A stretch of 64,000 nt of DNA, from contig NZ_NQKI01000028.1 in the NCBI RefSeq assembly GCF_002269125.1, positions 1-64,000 of the forward strand, in the 5' to 3' direction. The position numbers and the translations under genes are program-made. This document shows positions 51,494 to 60,750 of this stretch, piece after piece; the first letter of the stretch is position 1, and the number at the start of each line of letters is the position of its first letter. The notes beneath the pieces are model-generated. The model was given only the letters and a program-made list of their open reading frames with translations. It did not search any database and was not told where the DNA came from. Source of the DNA: Pseudomonas lundensis. Its GTDB lineage: Bacteria > Pseudomonadota > Gammaproteobacteria > Pseudomonadales > Pseudomonadaceae.

Positions 51494-52480
51494 ATGAGCC
51501 CGCTGCTTTATGACTTGAACAGTCTGCGCGCAGCCTTGACGCGCCACGACATACTGCGAGTGGTGCGCAACGCCTGTGTTGAGCATGCGCGCGACAAGGT
51601 GATCAGCGCGAAATCGGGTGAACTGCTGTTTCAGGACCCGCCGGGCGATTGCCACATCCGGTTCGGATATTTTCGCGGTGCTCCCGCTTTTGTGGTCAAG
51701 GTGGCCATGGGCTTTTACGAGAATCCGTCCCGTGGACTGGACACTAACAACGGGCTGATGCTGGTTTTCAGCTCGCTGACTGGCACTTTAATCGCCATTC
51801 TCAACGATGAAGGCTGGTTGACCAGTTGGCGTACCGCCGCTGCCGGAGCCCTGGCCGCACAAGCGGGTGCTCCGTCGCGCATTACAGCCCTGGGTATCCT
51901 CGGCAGCGGGCATCAGGCCGAACTGCAAGCGCTCTGGGCTGCACACCACCTCGGGACACAGCGGGTGGTCATCTGGGGCCGGGCTGCGGAAAAAGCTGAC
52001 CGCTTGGCCGAAACCTTACGGCTTAATGCCTTGAATGCCCATGCAGTATCGGCGGTAGAGGACGTGTTTGAACGCTGCAATGTGGTGATTACCTGCACGC
52101 CCTCAAACCGGGCGATCGTCCCTGTCAGCGCCGTAAAACCCGGGACCCACATTGTCGCGCTGGGGGCTGACAGCCTGGGTAAACAAGAACTGGACCCGCA
52201 CATTCTGGCTCAAGCCAGAGTCATCATGACCGACGATCATCAGCAATGTGCCGAACGCGGCGAGTTGGCGTATGCCTTGCGTGCTGGGCTGATTACAGAA
52301 GGCGCGGATGTTGCGCTGGGGCATGTGCTTGCGGGCACGCGCCCAGGCCGCCTCAGTGATAACGACATAACCGTTGCAGACCTTACCGGGCTTGCAGCCC
52401 AAGACATTGCCATCGCTACCCTGGCGGTAGAGAGGGCACAACATTCACCCGCTACCGGTGCGCGCACCACCCCGCCCTGA
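51494..52480 (+). CDS. Ornithine cyclodeaminase/DauB-like (mu-crystallin family) enzyme
   Basis: A 328-residue NAD(P)-dependent enzyme of the ornithine cyclodeaminase/mu-crystallin family. Seen: VVKVAMGFYENP, a substrate region GLDTNNGLMLVFSSLTG, the Rossmann motif LGILGSGHQAELQALWA (about 135-151), and VVITCTPSNRAIVPV. In P. aeruginosa the homologue DauB reduces iminoarginine beside DauR, and a DauR-like regulator and basic amino-acid importer follow here too. Ornithine cyclodeaminase or ketimine reductase activity is also possible. ATG at 51494 is preferred over an upstream in-frame start. Confidence 0.82.
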   Translation: MSPLLYDLNSLRAALTRHDILRVVRNACVEHARDKVISAKSGELLFQDPPGDCHIRFGYFRGAPAFVVKVAMGFYENPSRGLDTNNGLMLVFSSLTGTLIAILNDEGWLTSWRTAAAGALAAQAGAPSRITALGILGSGHQAELQALWAAHHLGTQRVVIWGRAAEKADRLAETLRLNALNAHAVSAVEDVFERCNVVITCTPSNRAIVPVSAVKPGTHIVALGADSLGKQELDPHILAQARVIMTDDHQQCAERGELAYALRAGLITEGADVALGHVLAGTRPGRLSDNDITVADLTGLAAQDIAIATLAVERAQHSPATGARTTPP

Positions 52481-52538
52481 TCCTGCACCCTGAGTAAAAA
52501 GCGCCTGATTCAACAAAAACAATAAAGAAGGTACTCAC

Positions 52539-53306
52539 ATGAACACCCTGGTCCGCGTTACAGCCGTTTTCACCTCTTGCCTGTTGTTCGCCATCACCAT
52601 GACGGCTCAGGCAGAAACACTGCGCATCGCCAGCGAAGGGGCTTACCCGCCGTTCAATTACATTGACCCGGACAATACGTTGCACGGGCTCGATATCGAC
52701 ATTGCTAACGCCCTGTGCGAGCGGATGCAGGTCACGTGTACATTTGTCACCCAAGATTGGGAAGGCATGATTCCGGCCTTGCTGGCAAAAAAATTCGACG
52801 CCATTGTGGCGTCGATGAATGTCACTGAAGAGCGCAAAAAGAAGGTGGCCTTCACTGATCGCTATTACCGCACACCCTTGTCCCTTGCCGTGCCCAAAGA
52901 CTCAACCATCCGCGATGCCCAGACCGATTTCAAGGGGTTAACGGTGGGCACCCAATCGTTTTCGACACAATCGATCTACGCCGAAGAGCATTACGCCGCT
53001 GCCGGCGCCACTGTGAAGCTCTACCCCTCTCAGGATGAGGCTGTCAGCGATCTGGCCGCCGGGCGCCTGGATGCTGTCATCGCTGATAAATACCCGTTGC
53101 TGGCCTGGCTCAAAGCGCCGGGGAAAGGAAAAGAGTGTTGCAAGTTTCTGGGTGACGTAAAGGGCACTAACGCCGATGCCGCTATCGTCGTGCGCCTGGA
53201 AGACAACGCCTTGCGTGAACGATTGAACAATGCGCTGGCTGAAATAATCGCTGACGGCACTTACAAAAAAATCGTCAGCCGTTACTTCGACTTCGACATT
53301 TATTGA
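52539..53306 (+). CDS. Periplasmic substrate-binding protein, polar/basic amino-acid ABC importer
   Basis: A 255-residue family 3 solute-binding protein. The signal peptide is residues 1-26 (ending TAQAE). The mature part starts LRIASEGAYPPFNYIDPDN and includes GLDIDIANALCERM, an Arg-containing RKKKVAFTDRYYRTPLS block and GRLDAVIADKYPL, typical of HisJ/ArtJ-type binders. AAAGAAGG lies before the ATG. It captures the amino acid for the permeases and ATPase encoded downstream. Confidence 0.9.
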   Translation: MNTLVRVTAVFTSCLLFAITMTAQAETLRIASEGAYPPFNYIDPDNTLHGLDIDIANALCERMQVTCTFVTQDWEGMIPALLAKKFDAIVASMNVTEERKKKVAFTDRYYRTPLSLAVPKDSTIRDAQTDFKGLTVGTQSFSTQSIYAEEHYAAAGATVKLYPSQDEAVSDLAAGRLDAVIADKYPLLAWLKAPGKGKECCKFLGDVKGTNADAAIVVRLEDNALRERLNNALAEIIADGTYKKIVSRYFDFDIY

Positions 53307-53428
53307 CCCTCAGGGAGCGTGCGCCACGGGGTCCCCGGCGCACCTGCTCCCCATCGTGACCTCGCCTCGCGCAGCCATTTGGCGCGACGACGTCATGCCC
53401 CTCATAGATCGCGCAAGAGGGTTCGGGC

Positions 53429-54148
53429 ATGCCTGAGCAGTTGACCTTGTTATCCTTTGCCAGCGGCGGTTGGGGCGCAGCCTTGTTGATGGGCGCCCTG
53501 GTAACACTCGCACTGGCGTTGAGCTGTGTGCCGCTGGGCTTGCCGCTGGGCCTGGGCGTTGCGTTTGCCGCTCGGTCCCGGCGACGCTGGCTGCGTCTGA
53601 GTGCCACGGCATTTTCCACGGTCTTTCGCGGCTTGCCGGAGCTGTTGACGTTACTGATCATCTACTACGGCTGCCAGATCGGAGCACAGAAGCTCCTTGC
53701 CACGCTGGGCTACCCGGCCGACGTGAGAATCAATGCATTCGTCGCGGCGATGATTGCCTTCAGCCTGGTGTTTGCGGCGTTTTCGAGTGAAGTCTGGCTA
53801 AGCGCCTTCAAGGCCATACCCAAAGGCCAGTTCGAAGCGGCGAAGGTGCTGGGTTTGAGCACCAGCGCGATGTTTCGCAACGTGCTGCTCCCACAACTGG
53901 CGCGTGTGGCCTTACCGGGCTTGTCAAACAATTGGCTGGCGTTGCTTAAAGAGACCTCGCTGGTGTCGACTATTTCTCTGGTCGACCTGATGCGTCAGAC
54001 CAGTCTGGCCGTGAGTGTCACCAAAGAGCCCATGCTGTTTTACACCGTGGCCTGCTTTGGCTACCTGTTTTTCTCGGCACTGTCCGGCCGCCTGTTCCAC
54101 GTTCTCGAACAGTATTTCAACCGTCACCAACGGGGTACACAGCCATGA
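53429..54148 (+). CDS. HisQ-type ABC permease subunit
   Basis: A 239-residue inner-membrane permease of the polar amino-acid family with about five helices. The N-terminal helix is GALVTLALALSCVPLGLPLG. The cytoplasmic coupling loop EAAKVLGLSTSAMFRNVLLPQLARVALPG is the EAA motif that contacts the ATPase. It ends by ATGA overlap with the second permease gene, so the two are translationally coupled. A 122-base gap separates it from the binding-protein gene. Confidence 0.9.
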   Translation: MPEQLTLLSFASGGWGAALLMGALVTLALALSCVPLGLPLGLGVAFAARSRRRWLRLSATAFSTVFRGLPELLTLLIIYYGCQIGAQKLLATLGYPADVRINAFVAAMIAFSLVFAAFSSEVWLSAFKAIPKGQFEAAKVLGLSTSAMFRNVLLPQLARVALPGLSNNWLALLKETSLVSTISLVDLMRQTSLAVSVTKEPMLFYTVACFGYLFFSALSGRLFHVLEQYFNRHQRGTQP

Positions 54149-54855
54149 GTTCCGGTGACTGGCTCGACCTGTTTTTTAACCCGCAGCTCCTGGAGCGCTA
54201 TGGTCCGCGCTTTGTCGACGGGCTGTTGGTCACCGGCAAACTGGTGGCGATTTCTTTCAGCCTCGGCATGCTGCTAGGGCTGGTGATTGCCCTCAGTCGG
54301 TTATCTGACCGTCGCTTACTGCGCGGTTTCAGCAGCGTGTATGTGTATTTTTTTCGGGGATCGCCGCTGCTCGCTCAACTGTTCTTGCTGTATTACGGCC
54401 TCGGCTCCTTCAAACAGTTCTGGGAGTCGATAGGGCTTTGGTGGTTTTTCCGCGATGCCTGGTATTGCACCCTGCTCGCATTTACCTTGAACACGGCTGC
54501 CTATCAGGCCGAAATCCTGCGCGGTGCGTTAATGGCCGTTGCGCAGGGTCAACGCGAAGCCGCGCAAGTTCTCAGCCTGCCCCGTCGCGTCACCTTCTTC
54601 AACATCATCATGCCGCAGGCGTTGCTGGTGGCTGTCAGGCCATTAGGCAACGAACTGATTCTGATGATCAAAGCCAGCGCCCTCGCTTCGCTGGTTACGA
54701 TATATGACGTCATGGGGGTGGCCAAAGTGGCGTTCTCCCGCAGTTTCGATTTTCAGGTCTATCTGTGGGCGGCGCTGCTGTACCTGTTGATCGTAGAAGG
54801 CGTCAGGCGTGCGCTCAAATGGCTTGAACAGTCACTGAGCAAGCATGCCGGATGA
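54145..54855 (+). CDS. HisM-type ABC permease subunit
   Basis: A 236-residue permease of the same family and partner of the preceding gene product. It has VYVYFFRGSPLLAQLFLLYYG (the conserved FRGTPLL-type segment near 71) and an EAA loop, REAAQVLSLPRRVTFFNIIMPQA (about 135-158), with the usual Gly replaced by Ser. Its start overlaps the upstream stop by ATGA. The two permeases form a heterodimeric channel for the importer. Confidence 0.9.
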   Translation: MSSGDWLDLFFNPQLLERYGPRFVDGLLVTGKLVAISFSLGMLLGLVIALSRLSDRRLLRGFSSVYVYFFRGSPLLAQLFLLYYGLGSFKQFWESIGLWWFFRDAWYCTLLAFTLNTAAYQAEILRGALMAVAQGQREAAQVLSLPRRVTFFNIIMPQALLVAVRPLGNELILMIKASALASLVTIYDVMGVAKVAFSRSFDFQVYLWAALLYLLIVEGVRRALKWLEQSLSKHAG

Positions 54856-54902
54856 CCCGCACACCACTCCAAACCTGCGCACATTTATCGAGGGAATATG
54901 CC

Positions 54903-55691
54903 ATGCAGCCCGTCATGACAGCGTCACACGATCAGTCCACTTCAGCGTTGACCGCACGAGAGACCGTAGTCCACATAAGCGGGCTGAATAAATGGTATGG
55001 CCCTTTTCAAGTGCTGCACGGTATCGACCTGACGGTACAGCAAGGGGAGCGTATCGTGCTGTGCGGACCGTCCGGCTCAGGCAAGTCGACCTTGATCCGC
55101 TGTATCAGTCACTTGGAGGTTGCCCAAGAGGGCATCATCCATACATTGGGTGTCGACCTGACGAAACCCTCACCGGCCAGACGCCTGGCGCTGCGGGAAG
55201 TTGGCATGGTGTTTCAGAGCTTCAACCTCTTTCCCCACATGACTGTTCTGCAAAACTGCACCCTCGCCCCGGTCTCGGTACGCGGCCTGTCACGTCAGAA
55301 GGCTGCAGAACAGGCGAGGTACTTCTTGGACAAAGTCGGGGTTGAGAACCAGGCAAACAAATACCCTAGCCAGCTCTCGGGCGGTCAGCAACAGCGGGTG
55401 GCGATTGCCCGGGCGCTGTGCATGGCGCCAAAAATCATGCTATTCGACGAACCCACCTCAGCGCTCGACCCGGAAATGGTCAATGAAGTACTGGACGTTA
55501 TCGTCAAGCTGGCTGATACAGGCATGACACTGCTTTGCGTCACGCACGAAATGGGCTTCGCCCGTCAAGTGGCTGACCGGGTACTGTTTCTCGACGCGGG
55601 GCGCATTGTCGAAGACTTGCCCCCCGAGCGTTTTTTTACTGCCCCTGAAAGTGACCGGGCTCAAGCGTTTCTGGCACAAATCCACCGTTGA
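54903..55691 (+). CDS. HisP/GlnQ-type ABC transporter ATPase
   Basis: A 262-residue ATP-binding protein with Walker A GPSGSGKST (about 55-63), the Q loop in MVFQSFNLFPHMTVLQN, the signature LSGGQQQRVAIARAL (about 156), Walker B IMLFDEPTSALDPE and the switch His in LLCVTHEMGF. ATG at 54903 with GAGGGAA upstream is preferred. An in-frame ATG at 54852 overlapping the permease stop is the alternative and would add 17 residues. It powers the importer encoded by the three preceding genes. Confidence 0.9.
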   Translation: MQPVMTASHDQSTSALTARETVVHISGLNKWYGPFQVLHGIDLTVQQGERIVLCGPSGSGKSTLIRCISHLEVAQEGIIHTLGVDLTKPSPARRLALREVGMVFQSFNLFPHMTVLQNCTLAPVSVRGLSRQKAAEQARYFLDKVGVENQANKYPSQLSGGQQQRVAIARALCMAPKIMLFDEPTSALDPEMVNEVLDVIVKLADTGMTLLCVTHEMGFARQVADRVLFLDAGRIVEDLPPERFFTAPESDRAQAFLAQIHR

Positions 55692-55797
55692 ACGCATTGA
55701 TGACAAGCGTGCTCGATTCAACCCTGCGGGTCTCCTGTCAATTACAGGTCGATTGCGTACAATCCCCTTCTCAACTTTCACGAACTGTCTGCCCCTT

Positions 55798-56409
55798 ATG
55801 GTCGATATCGCCTTCATGAACGCAACAGCAGACGGCATTGCCGCCCTGCTTTTCCCAGACCTGGAAGCTGTGGTCCACGATCTTCGCAGCGGACAGATCG
55901 CGCACATTGCTAACGGCTTTTCCAAGCGCAAGGTCGGCGACGCCTCATTGATCAGTGACTTACCCGAATTGAACAAGGGGCTGGACGTCATTGGCCCGTA
56001 TGAAAAAGCGGGACTGAACAACCGCTCCCTGCGCTCAATCTCGATTGCTGCACGTGGGCCAGACGGCCAGGTTGCAGCATTGCTGTGCCTGAACTTCGAT
56101 GTGACAGTGTTAACCCACGTGCAAAAGCTGCTGAGTGGCTACGTGGTGGGCGTGCAGCCCCAGACACGTCCAGCGCCCTTGTTCAGGACCGACTGGCGTG
56201 AACAGCTCAATGCTATCGTCCAGGCGATATCTGTTAAGCACAACGTGCGGCAAAGCGATTTCGGGCGTGCCGAAATCATGTTAGCCCTGGCGCAAGCCCG
56301 CACCGCCGGACTGCTGGATATTCGTAATTTCATCGATTATTTCGGCGAGTATTTCGGTATCTCTCGAGCGACGGTTTACAACTATTTGAAAGCCACGCCT
56401 AAAGAATAG
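55798..56409 (+). CDS. DauR/YheO-like PAS_6 plus HTH transcriptional regulator
   Basis: A 203-residue regulator with an N-terminal YheO-like PAS domain (AALLFPDLEAVVHDLRSGQIAHIANGFSKR in two adjacent blocks) and a C-terminal helix-turn-helix ending FGISRATVYNYLK. This is the architecture of DauR, repressor of D-arginine utilisation in P. aeruginosa. The Shine-Dalgarno site is weak, so ATG 55798 or 55816 could be used. It follows the ATPase gene by 106 bases and probably controls the DauB-like/transporter cluster. Confidence 0.85.
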   Translation: MVDIAFMNATADGIAALLFPDLEAVVHDLRSGQIAHIANGFSKRKVGDASLISDLPELNKGLDVIGPYEKAGLNNRSLRSISIAARGPDGQVAALLCLNFDVTVLTHVQKLLSGYVVGVQPQTRPAPLFRTDWREQLNAIVQAISVKHNVRQSDFGRAEIMLALAQARTAGLLDIRNFIDYFGEYFGISRATVYNYLKATPKE

Positions 56410-56450
56410 GCCGCTGTGCCACTACCGCCGCTCAATACGGCCTGCACACG

Positions 56451-57425
56451 TCACCTTACCAAACGTACTTCTTTGGAAGGTCTGTAGCCAAAAAAGGCGC
56501 TATAGCATTTGCTGAAATGACTGGGTGACACAAAACCGCAGGCCACCAGCACGTCCACCTGTGACAGCGCCGTGTGTTGCAACAAACGGCGCGCCTCTGT
56601 GAGGCGCAACTCCAGGTAGTAACGCTGCGGGGTGGTGCCCAATTGTTCCTTGAACAGGCGTTCCAACTGGCGCCGCGACCTTGCCGCGTAGACCGCCAAT
56701 TGTTCCAGCGCCAGCGGCTCTTCCAGGTTAGCGTCCATCAACCTGATCACTTCACGCAAGGGGGCGCTGACGCAGATGTTCTCTGCCGGTTTGATTCGGC
56801 GATAGCGCGACGCCTCAAACGCCAGAATGTCCTCGATGCCTTCCACCAACGCCTTGTCGTGCAGCCCTTTGATCCACTCCAGCGCCATCTGAAAAGCACC
56901 TGCGGGGCTTGAGGCGGTCAGTCGGTTTCGGTCAATCACGAAGGGCTCACTGGTGACCTGGGCCGATCGGGCCATCTCCGCCAACGCGGGTCGATGCTCG
57001 GGATGAATGGCGCAGCGATAGCCTTGCAGCAAACCGGCACTGCCAAGAAACCATGCCCCGTTCCACAGCCCCGCCAAGGTCATGTCGGTCTGGCCTGCGG
57101 CACGCAGTAATTGAACCAGTTGTTCATCCGCCTTTAGCTCGGTTCTGTACCCCCCGCACACAATCAGTAGGTCCAGATCGTCAAGGCTGCCCTTCTCAAA
57201 CACCGCATCCGGGCGGATCACCAACCCCAGATCACTCAGCACCTCTGCGTCGCACACGCCGAAAGTGCGTGAAGAAAACAGCCCGGCGCGCAGCAGGTTA
57301 GCTGTCACCAGCGCGTCCAGGGCCTGGGTAAAGGCGGGCAGCGAGAAGTGCTCCAACAACAAAAAGCCTGCACGAACCGGGGCATTTGTGGAGCCCGCAG
57401 CGTCGTGCAGGTGTGTCCTTTTCAT
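56451..57425 (-). CDS. GlxA-family AraC-type regulator (DJ-1/PfpI-like sensor plus HTH)
   Basis: A 324-residue regulator. The N-terminal DJ-1/GATase1-like domain (about 10-180; LLIVCGGYRT near 103, LAGLWNGAWFLGSAGLL near 135) probably binds an amine or amino-acid ligand. The C-terminal AraC double helix-turn-helix (about 220-320) shows AARSRRQLERLFKEQLGTTPQRYYLELRL and ACGFVSPSHFSKCYSAFFGYRPS. It belongs to the group that includes arginine- and choline-related pseudomonad regulators. Starts at 57452 or 57455 would add 9 or 10 residues. It is convergent with the DauR-like gene. Confidence 0.87.
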   Translation of the reverse strand: MKRTHLHDAAGSTNAPVRAGFLLLEHFSLPAFTQALDALVTANLLRAGLFSSRTFGVCDAEVLSDLGLVIRPDAVFEKGSLDDLDLLIVCGGYRTELKADEQLVQLLRAAGQTDMTLAGLWNGAWFLGSAGLLQGYRCAIHPEHRPALAEMARSAQVTSEPFVIDRNRLTASSPAGAFQMALEWIKGLHDKALVEGIEDILAFEASRYRRIKPAENICVSAPLREVIRLMDANLEEPLALEQLAVYAARSRRQLERLFKEQLGTTPQRYYLELRLTEARRLLQHTALSQVDVLVACGFVSPSHFSKCYSAFFGYRPSKEVRLVR

Positions 57426-57643
57426 GCCGCCGCTGAACTGACGTCTTTGCATCAAGAAAGCTCGATCTTGGGGTGAGCTGGCTTATATAACCCACTGTGC
57501 GCGTCGATACCAAGGGATTCCCCCTCCCCACCCTTCAAGCCGCTGTGGCTATACGTGCTGAACGGGTAAAGCCGTTTATCACCATGTACAACAAAGGCCT
57601 TCCCGCGCTACCCCGTCCTTGCCTGCCTATCGCCTGATAGCAC
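57426..57643. other. Short intergenic region between two - strand genes
   Basis: About 200 bases between the MgtC-like gene end and the GlxA-type regulator start, so it should carry the regulator's promoter. TATATAACC near 57484-57492 on the + strand could be part of a promoter. Nothing else is assigned. Confidence 0.3.
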
Positions 57644-58318
57644 TCAATGCGGCGCGAGAACTTCGCGCACACCCGGAACAGCGAGTATCTCTTTGATCAT
57701 TTGATCCGCTACGACACGAGTGACCCCCCGGAACTGAAGCGTGACTGTTTCGGTATCTTTCACCGGCCCTTGCTCGACGATGAATTGCTTGATTTTTTTG
57801 GACCGTTCTCCCAGCAACTGTTCCAACTGGCTTAACGACAACGTATTAGACGGTGCAACCAGTTTGACCACCTGGATCTGCACAATGTCCCTGAGCACGC
57901 GCTCCATGGGCCGGATAGCGATCAGGATGATCAAAATCAGAAACGTTGCCGCAGTGCCCAACACATACAGTCCGCCTCCTACTGCCAGGCCGATGGCTGC
58001 GACCGCCCACAAGCTGGCGGCCGTAGTCAGGCCCTTGATGACCTCACCGCGCATCAGGATCGATCCGGCCCCCAGAAAGCCGATCCCCGAGACCACCTGT
58101 GCGGCAATTCGCGAAGGATCCAGCTGCGTGCCCGGCATGGTCAGCGCCTGCTGAAACCCAAACGCTGACACAATCATCACCAAACACGCCCCCGCACACA
58201 CCAACATGTGAGTGCGCAAGCCAGCCGTCCAAAACAGGTGTTCACGCTGAACGCCAATCAAGCTGCCCAGAAAAGCCGCCAACAGCAGCCGTATGCACAT
58301 TTCCCAATCAGAAATCAT
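57644..58318 (-). CDS. MgtC/SapB-family membrane protein
   Basis: A 224-residue inner-membrane protein. Residues 1 to about 130 have four or five helices with the MgtC signatures GSLIGVQREHLFWTAGLRTHMLVCAGA, GIGFLGAGSIL and GLTTAASLWAVAAIGLAVGGG. The C-terminal 80 residues form a soluble ACT-like domain (VTLQFRGVTRVVADQ). The family is linked to growth in low magnesium and to virulence in some hosts. Transport of magnesium itself is not established. No MgtA-like gene is nearby. Confidence 0.9.
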   Translation of the reverse strand: MISDWEMCIRLLLAAFLGSLIGVQREHLFWTAGLRTHMLVCAGACLVMIVSAFGFQQALTMPGTQLDPSRIAAQVVSGIGFLGAGSILMRGEVIKGLTTAASLWAVAAIGLAVGGGLYVLGTAATFLILIILIAIRPMERVLRDIVQIQVVKLVAPSNTLSLSQLEQLLGERSKKIKQFIVEQGPVKDTETVTLQFRGVTRVVADQMIKEILAVPGVREVLAPH

Positions 58319-58488
58319 TCAGTCCCTTCCCGGCAATAACCTGTGACGTGTTTAAGCAAGCACTGGCGAGCATAGTTAAGGATTAAGAGGTGTGCCCGAT
58401 CAGGTTTTTAGAAAACGTCCAGGTCTGTACACTGCACGCCTGCGCCGTGGCTGTGTTAGACGCCACCCCCCTTACTTGTTAAGCAGAG

Positions 58489-58875
58489 ATGTTCATGGCA
58501 CATAACGAACTGACTTTTACCCCCGACCCTGATCCTGAGTCTATTTCGTCTGACGTCGCCAGCTTCGGTGGCGTAATGGTTTCGACGCAAATCCCTACGC
58601 ACGCAGATGGCAGTCTCGAACTGGGCGACATCACCGAGCAAAGCGAATGCACGCTGCGAGCGTTAAAAGTTGCGCTGGAACGCGCGGGCAGCTCCATGGA
58701 CCGCGTCATGCACTTGACCATCTACCTGACCGACATGGCAGATCGAGCGGCGTTCAATGACGTGTACAAACGCTTCTTCAGCCAGCCGTGGCCGGTTCGT
58801 GCCGCTGTCGGGATCGCGTCTTTGGCCGTCGAAGGTATGCGAGTTGAAGTCACCGCGATGGCAGCTAAAGGCTAA
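58489..58875 (+). CDS. RidA-family protein
   Basis: A 128-residue YjgF/RidA-fold protein with VASFGGVMVSTQIPTH, an SECTLRALKVALERAGSSMDRVMHLTIYL core and VRAAVGIASLAVEGMRVEVTAMA (conserved Arg and Glu). It is a different subgroup from the RidA protein at 42330. ATG at 58489 or 58495 is possible. It stands alone with a hairpin after it, so there is no operon partner to suggest a specific substrate. Confidence 0.88.
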   Translation: MFMAHNELTFTPDPDPESISSDVASFGGVMVSTQIPTHADGSLELGDITEQSECTLRALKVALERAGSSMDRVMHLTIYLTDMADRAAFNDVYKRFFSQPWPVRAAVGIASLAVEGMRVEVTAMAAKG

Positions 58876-58897
58876 CGCCTAATAGCGGTTGCCGACT

Positions 58898-58923
58898 GAA
58901 GCGGCCCTCATGCAGGCCGCTTC
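58898..58923 (+). terminator. Hairpin after the second ridA gene
   Basis: A perfect 9-base stem GAAGCGGCC / GGCCGCTTC with an 8-base loop, 22 bases after the stop codon. It is followed by TGTACGG rather than a T run, so it is an atypical terminator. Confidence 0.5.
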
Positions 58924-59153
58924 TGTACGGTTGAAAGACAGTTGGATTTCAATTCCCTGCGCATCCCTCTGCACAACCCTGATTGCAAAAAAATACACCC
59001 CCTCAGTGAATTTTTTCGTATCCGCATGTATCAGATCCCGAAGAGCGCGTGCCATCAGAACGATAGCATCCCGCGCCGTAGAAACGCGTCTACCCTTCGT
59101 ACGACTGGGTTTAGCGGTTTGAAAAGGATAGATCAGCTAATAAAGGGGCTTGC

Positions 59154-60659
59154 ATGAGATCTCGTAAGAAAAAGGTCAATCCAATCGGATTGAAGGACAT
59201 CACCATTGTCGACGACGCAAAAATGCGCAAAGCGATTACCGCCGCGGCATTAGGCAACGCAATGGAATGGTTTGACTTTGGCGTATACGGCTTTGTTGCT
59301 TATGTGCTCGGGAAGGTGTTCTTCCCCGATGTGTCTCCCGGCGTTCAGATGATCGCGGCGCTGGCCACGTTCTCGGTCCCCTTCCTGATCAGGCCGCTGG
59401 GCGGGTTATTTTTCGGCGCACTGGGCGATAAATACGGGCGACAGAAAGTCTTGGCGGCGACCATCGTCATCATGTCGCTCAGCACCTTCGCTATCGGTTT
59501 GATCCCCTCGTATGCCTCGATTGGTATCTGGGCGCCCATCCTGTTGTTACTGGCAAAAATGGCCCAAGGCTTTTCGGTAGGCGGCGAGTACACCGGCGCA
59601 TCGATTTTCGTTGCTGAATATGCACCTGACCGCAAGCGGGGATTTCTCGGCAGTTGGTTGGACTTCGGCTCCATCGCGGGGTTCGTGCTTGGTGCCGGTG
59701 TGGTGGTACTGATCTCCACACTTCTGGGCGAAGAAAAGTTTCTGGAATGGGGCTGGCGCGTGCCGTTCTTCCTGGCCTTGCCGCTGGGGATGATCGGGCT
59801 GTATCTGCGCCATGCGCTGGAAGAAACACCCGCCTTCCAGCAACACGTGGAAAAACTGGAGCAAGGTGATCGCGAAGGCCTCGCAGGCGGACCGCGGGTT
59901 TCGTTCAAAGAAGTGGCCACCAAACACTGGCGCAGTCTAATGACCTGCATCGGCGTGGTCGCTGTGACCAACGTGACCTACTACATGCTGCTCACGTACA
60001 TGCCGAGTTACCTGTCACATAACCTGCATTACAGTGAAAACCATGGTGTGCTGATCATCATTGCCATCATGGTCGGCATGCTGTTCGTGCAGCCCCTGAT
60101 CGGTTTTGTCAGTGACAAGATCGGCCGCCGTCCCTTTATCATCTGCGGCAGTGTTGGTCTGTTCTTCCTCGCCGTCCCCGCGTTTTACCTGATCAACAGC
60201 GGCAAGCTGGGACTGATCTTCGCCGGGCTGTTGATGCTGGCCGTGTTGCTGAACTTTTTCATCGGCGTCATGGCATCAACCCTGCCTGCGATGTTTCCGA
60301 CGCACATTCGCTACAGTGCGCTGGCCAGTGCGTTCAACGTCTCGGTATTGATCGCGGGCCTGACGCCGACAGCGGTGGCCTGGCTGGTGGAAAGCACCAA
60401 TAACCTGTACATGCCAGCGTACTACCTGATGGTGATCGCGATCGTCGGTCTGGTTACCGGCGTAACCATGAAAGAAACCGCCAACAAGCCGTTGCGCGGG
60501 GCCGCGCCAGCGGCTTCGGATATTGAAGAAGCCAAGGAGCTGCTTCAGGAACACCACGACAACATCGAACAGAAGATCGAAGACATCGACGCCGAAATTG
60601 CCGAGCTGGAAGCCAAACGCAAAAACTTGGTGCAGCAACATCCCCGCATCAACGAGTGA
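59154..60659 (+). CDS. proP: ProP, proton/osmoprotectant symporter
   Basis: A 501-residue major facilitator protein that imports proline, betaine and related osmoprotectants when osmolality rises. It matches E. coli ProP along its length: LGNAMEWFDFGVYGFVAY, LGDKYGRQK (the MFS loop 2-3 motif), FSVGGEYTGASIFVAEY and MFPTHIRYSALA. The C-terminal osmosensory coiled coil (about 460-500; IEQKIEDIDAEIAELEAKRK) is present, which marks the osmosensing subgroup. It is followed by a strong terminator. Its own promoter should lie in 58924-59153. Confidence 0.94.
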   Translation: MRSRKKKVNPIGLKDITIVDDAKMRKAITAAALGNAMEWFDFGVYGFVAYVLGKVFFPDVSPGVQMIAALATFSVPFLIRPLGGLFFGALGDKYGRQKVLAATIVIMSLSTFAIGLIPSYASIGIWAPILLLLAKMAQGFSVGGEYTGASIFVAEYAPDRKRGFLGSWLDFGSIAGFVLGAGVVVLISTLLGEEKFLEWGWRVPFFLALPLGMIGLYLRHALEETPAFQQHVEKLEQGDREGLAGGPRVSFKEVATKHWRSLMTCIGVVAVTNVTYYMLLTYMPSYLSHNLHYSENHGVLIIIAIMVGMLFVQPLIGFVSDKIGRRPFIICGSVGLFFLAVPAFYLINSGKLGLIFAGLLMLAVLLNFFIGVMASTLPAMFPTHIRYSALASAFNVSVLIAGLTPTAVAWLVESTNNLYMPAYYLMVIAIVGLVTGVTMKETANKPLRGAAPAASDIEEAKELLQEHHDNIEQKIEDIDAEIAELEAKRKNLVQQHPRINE

Positions 60660-60674
60660 TGCGAACCCGGATGT

Positions 60675-60718
60675 AAAAATCCCGCAGGTTGTGATGAACA
60701 CATCCTGCGGGATTTTTT
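60675..60718. terminator. Bidirectional terminator between proP and trmK
   Basis: The stem AATCCCGCAGG (60679-60688) with CCTGCGGGATT (60704-60714) encloses a loop of about 15 bases. A run of As precedes it and a run of six Ts follows, so it can act on both convergent transcripts. Confidence 0.9.
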
Positions 60719-60750
60719 CTGGGCCTTGCTGGCGTGTCGCTACCTCCCGC

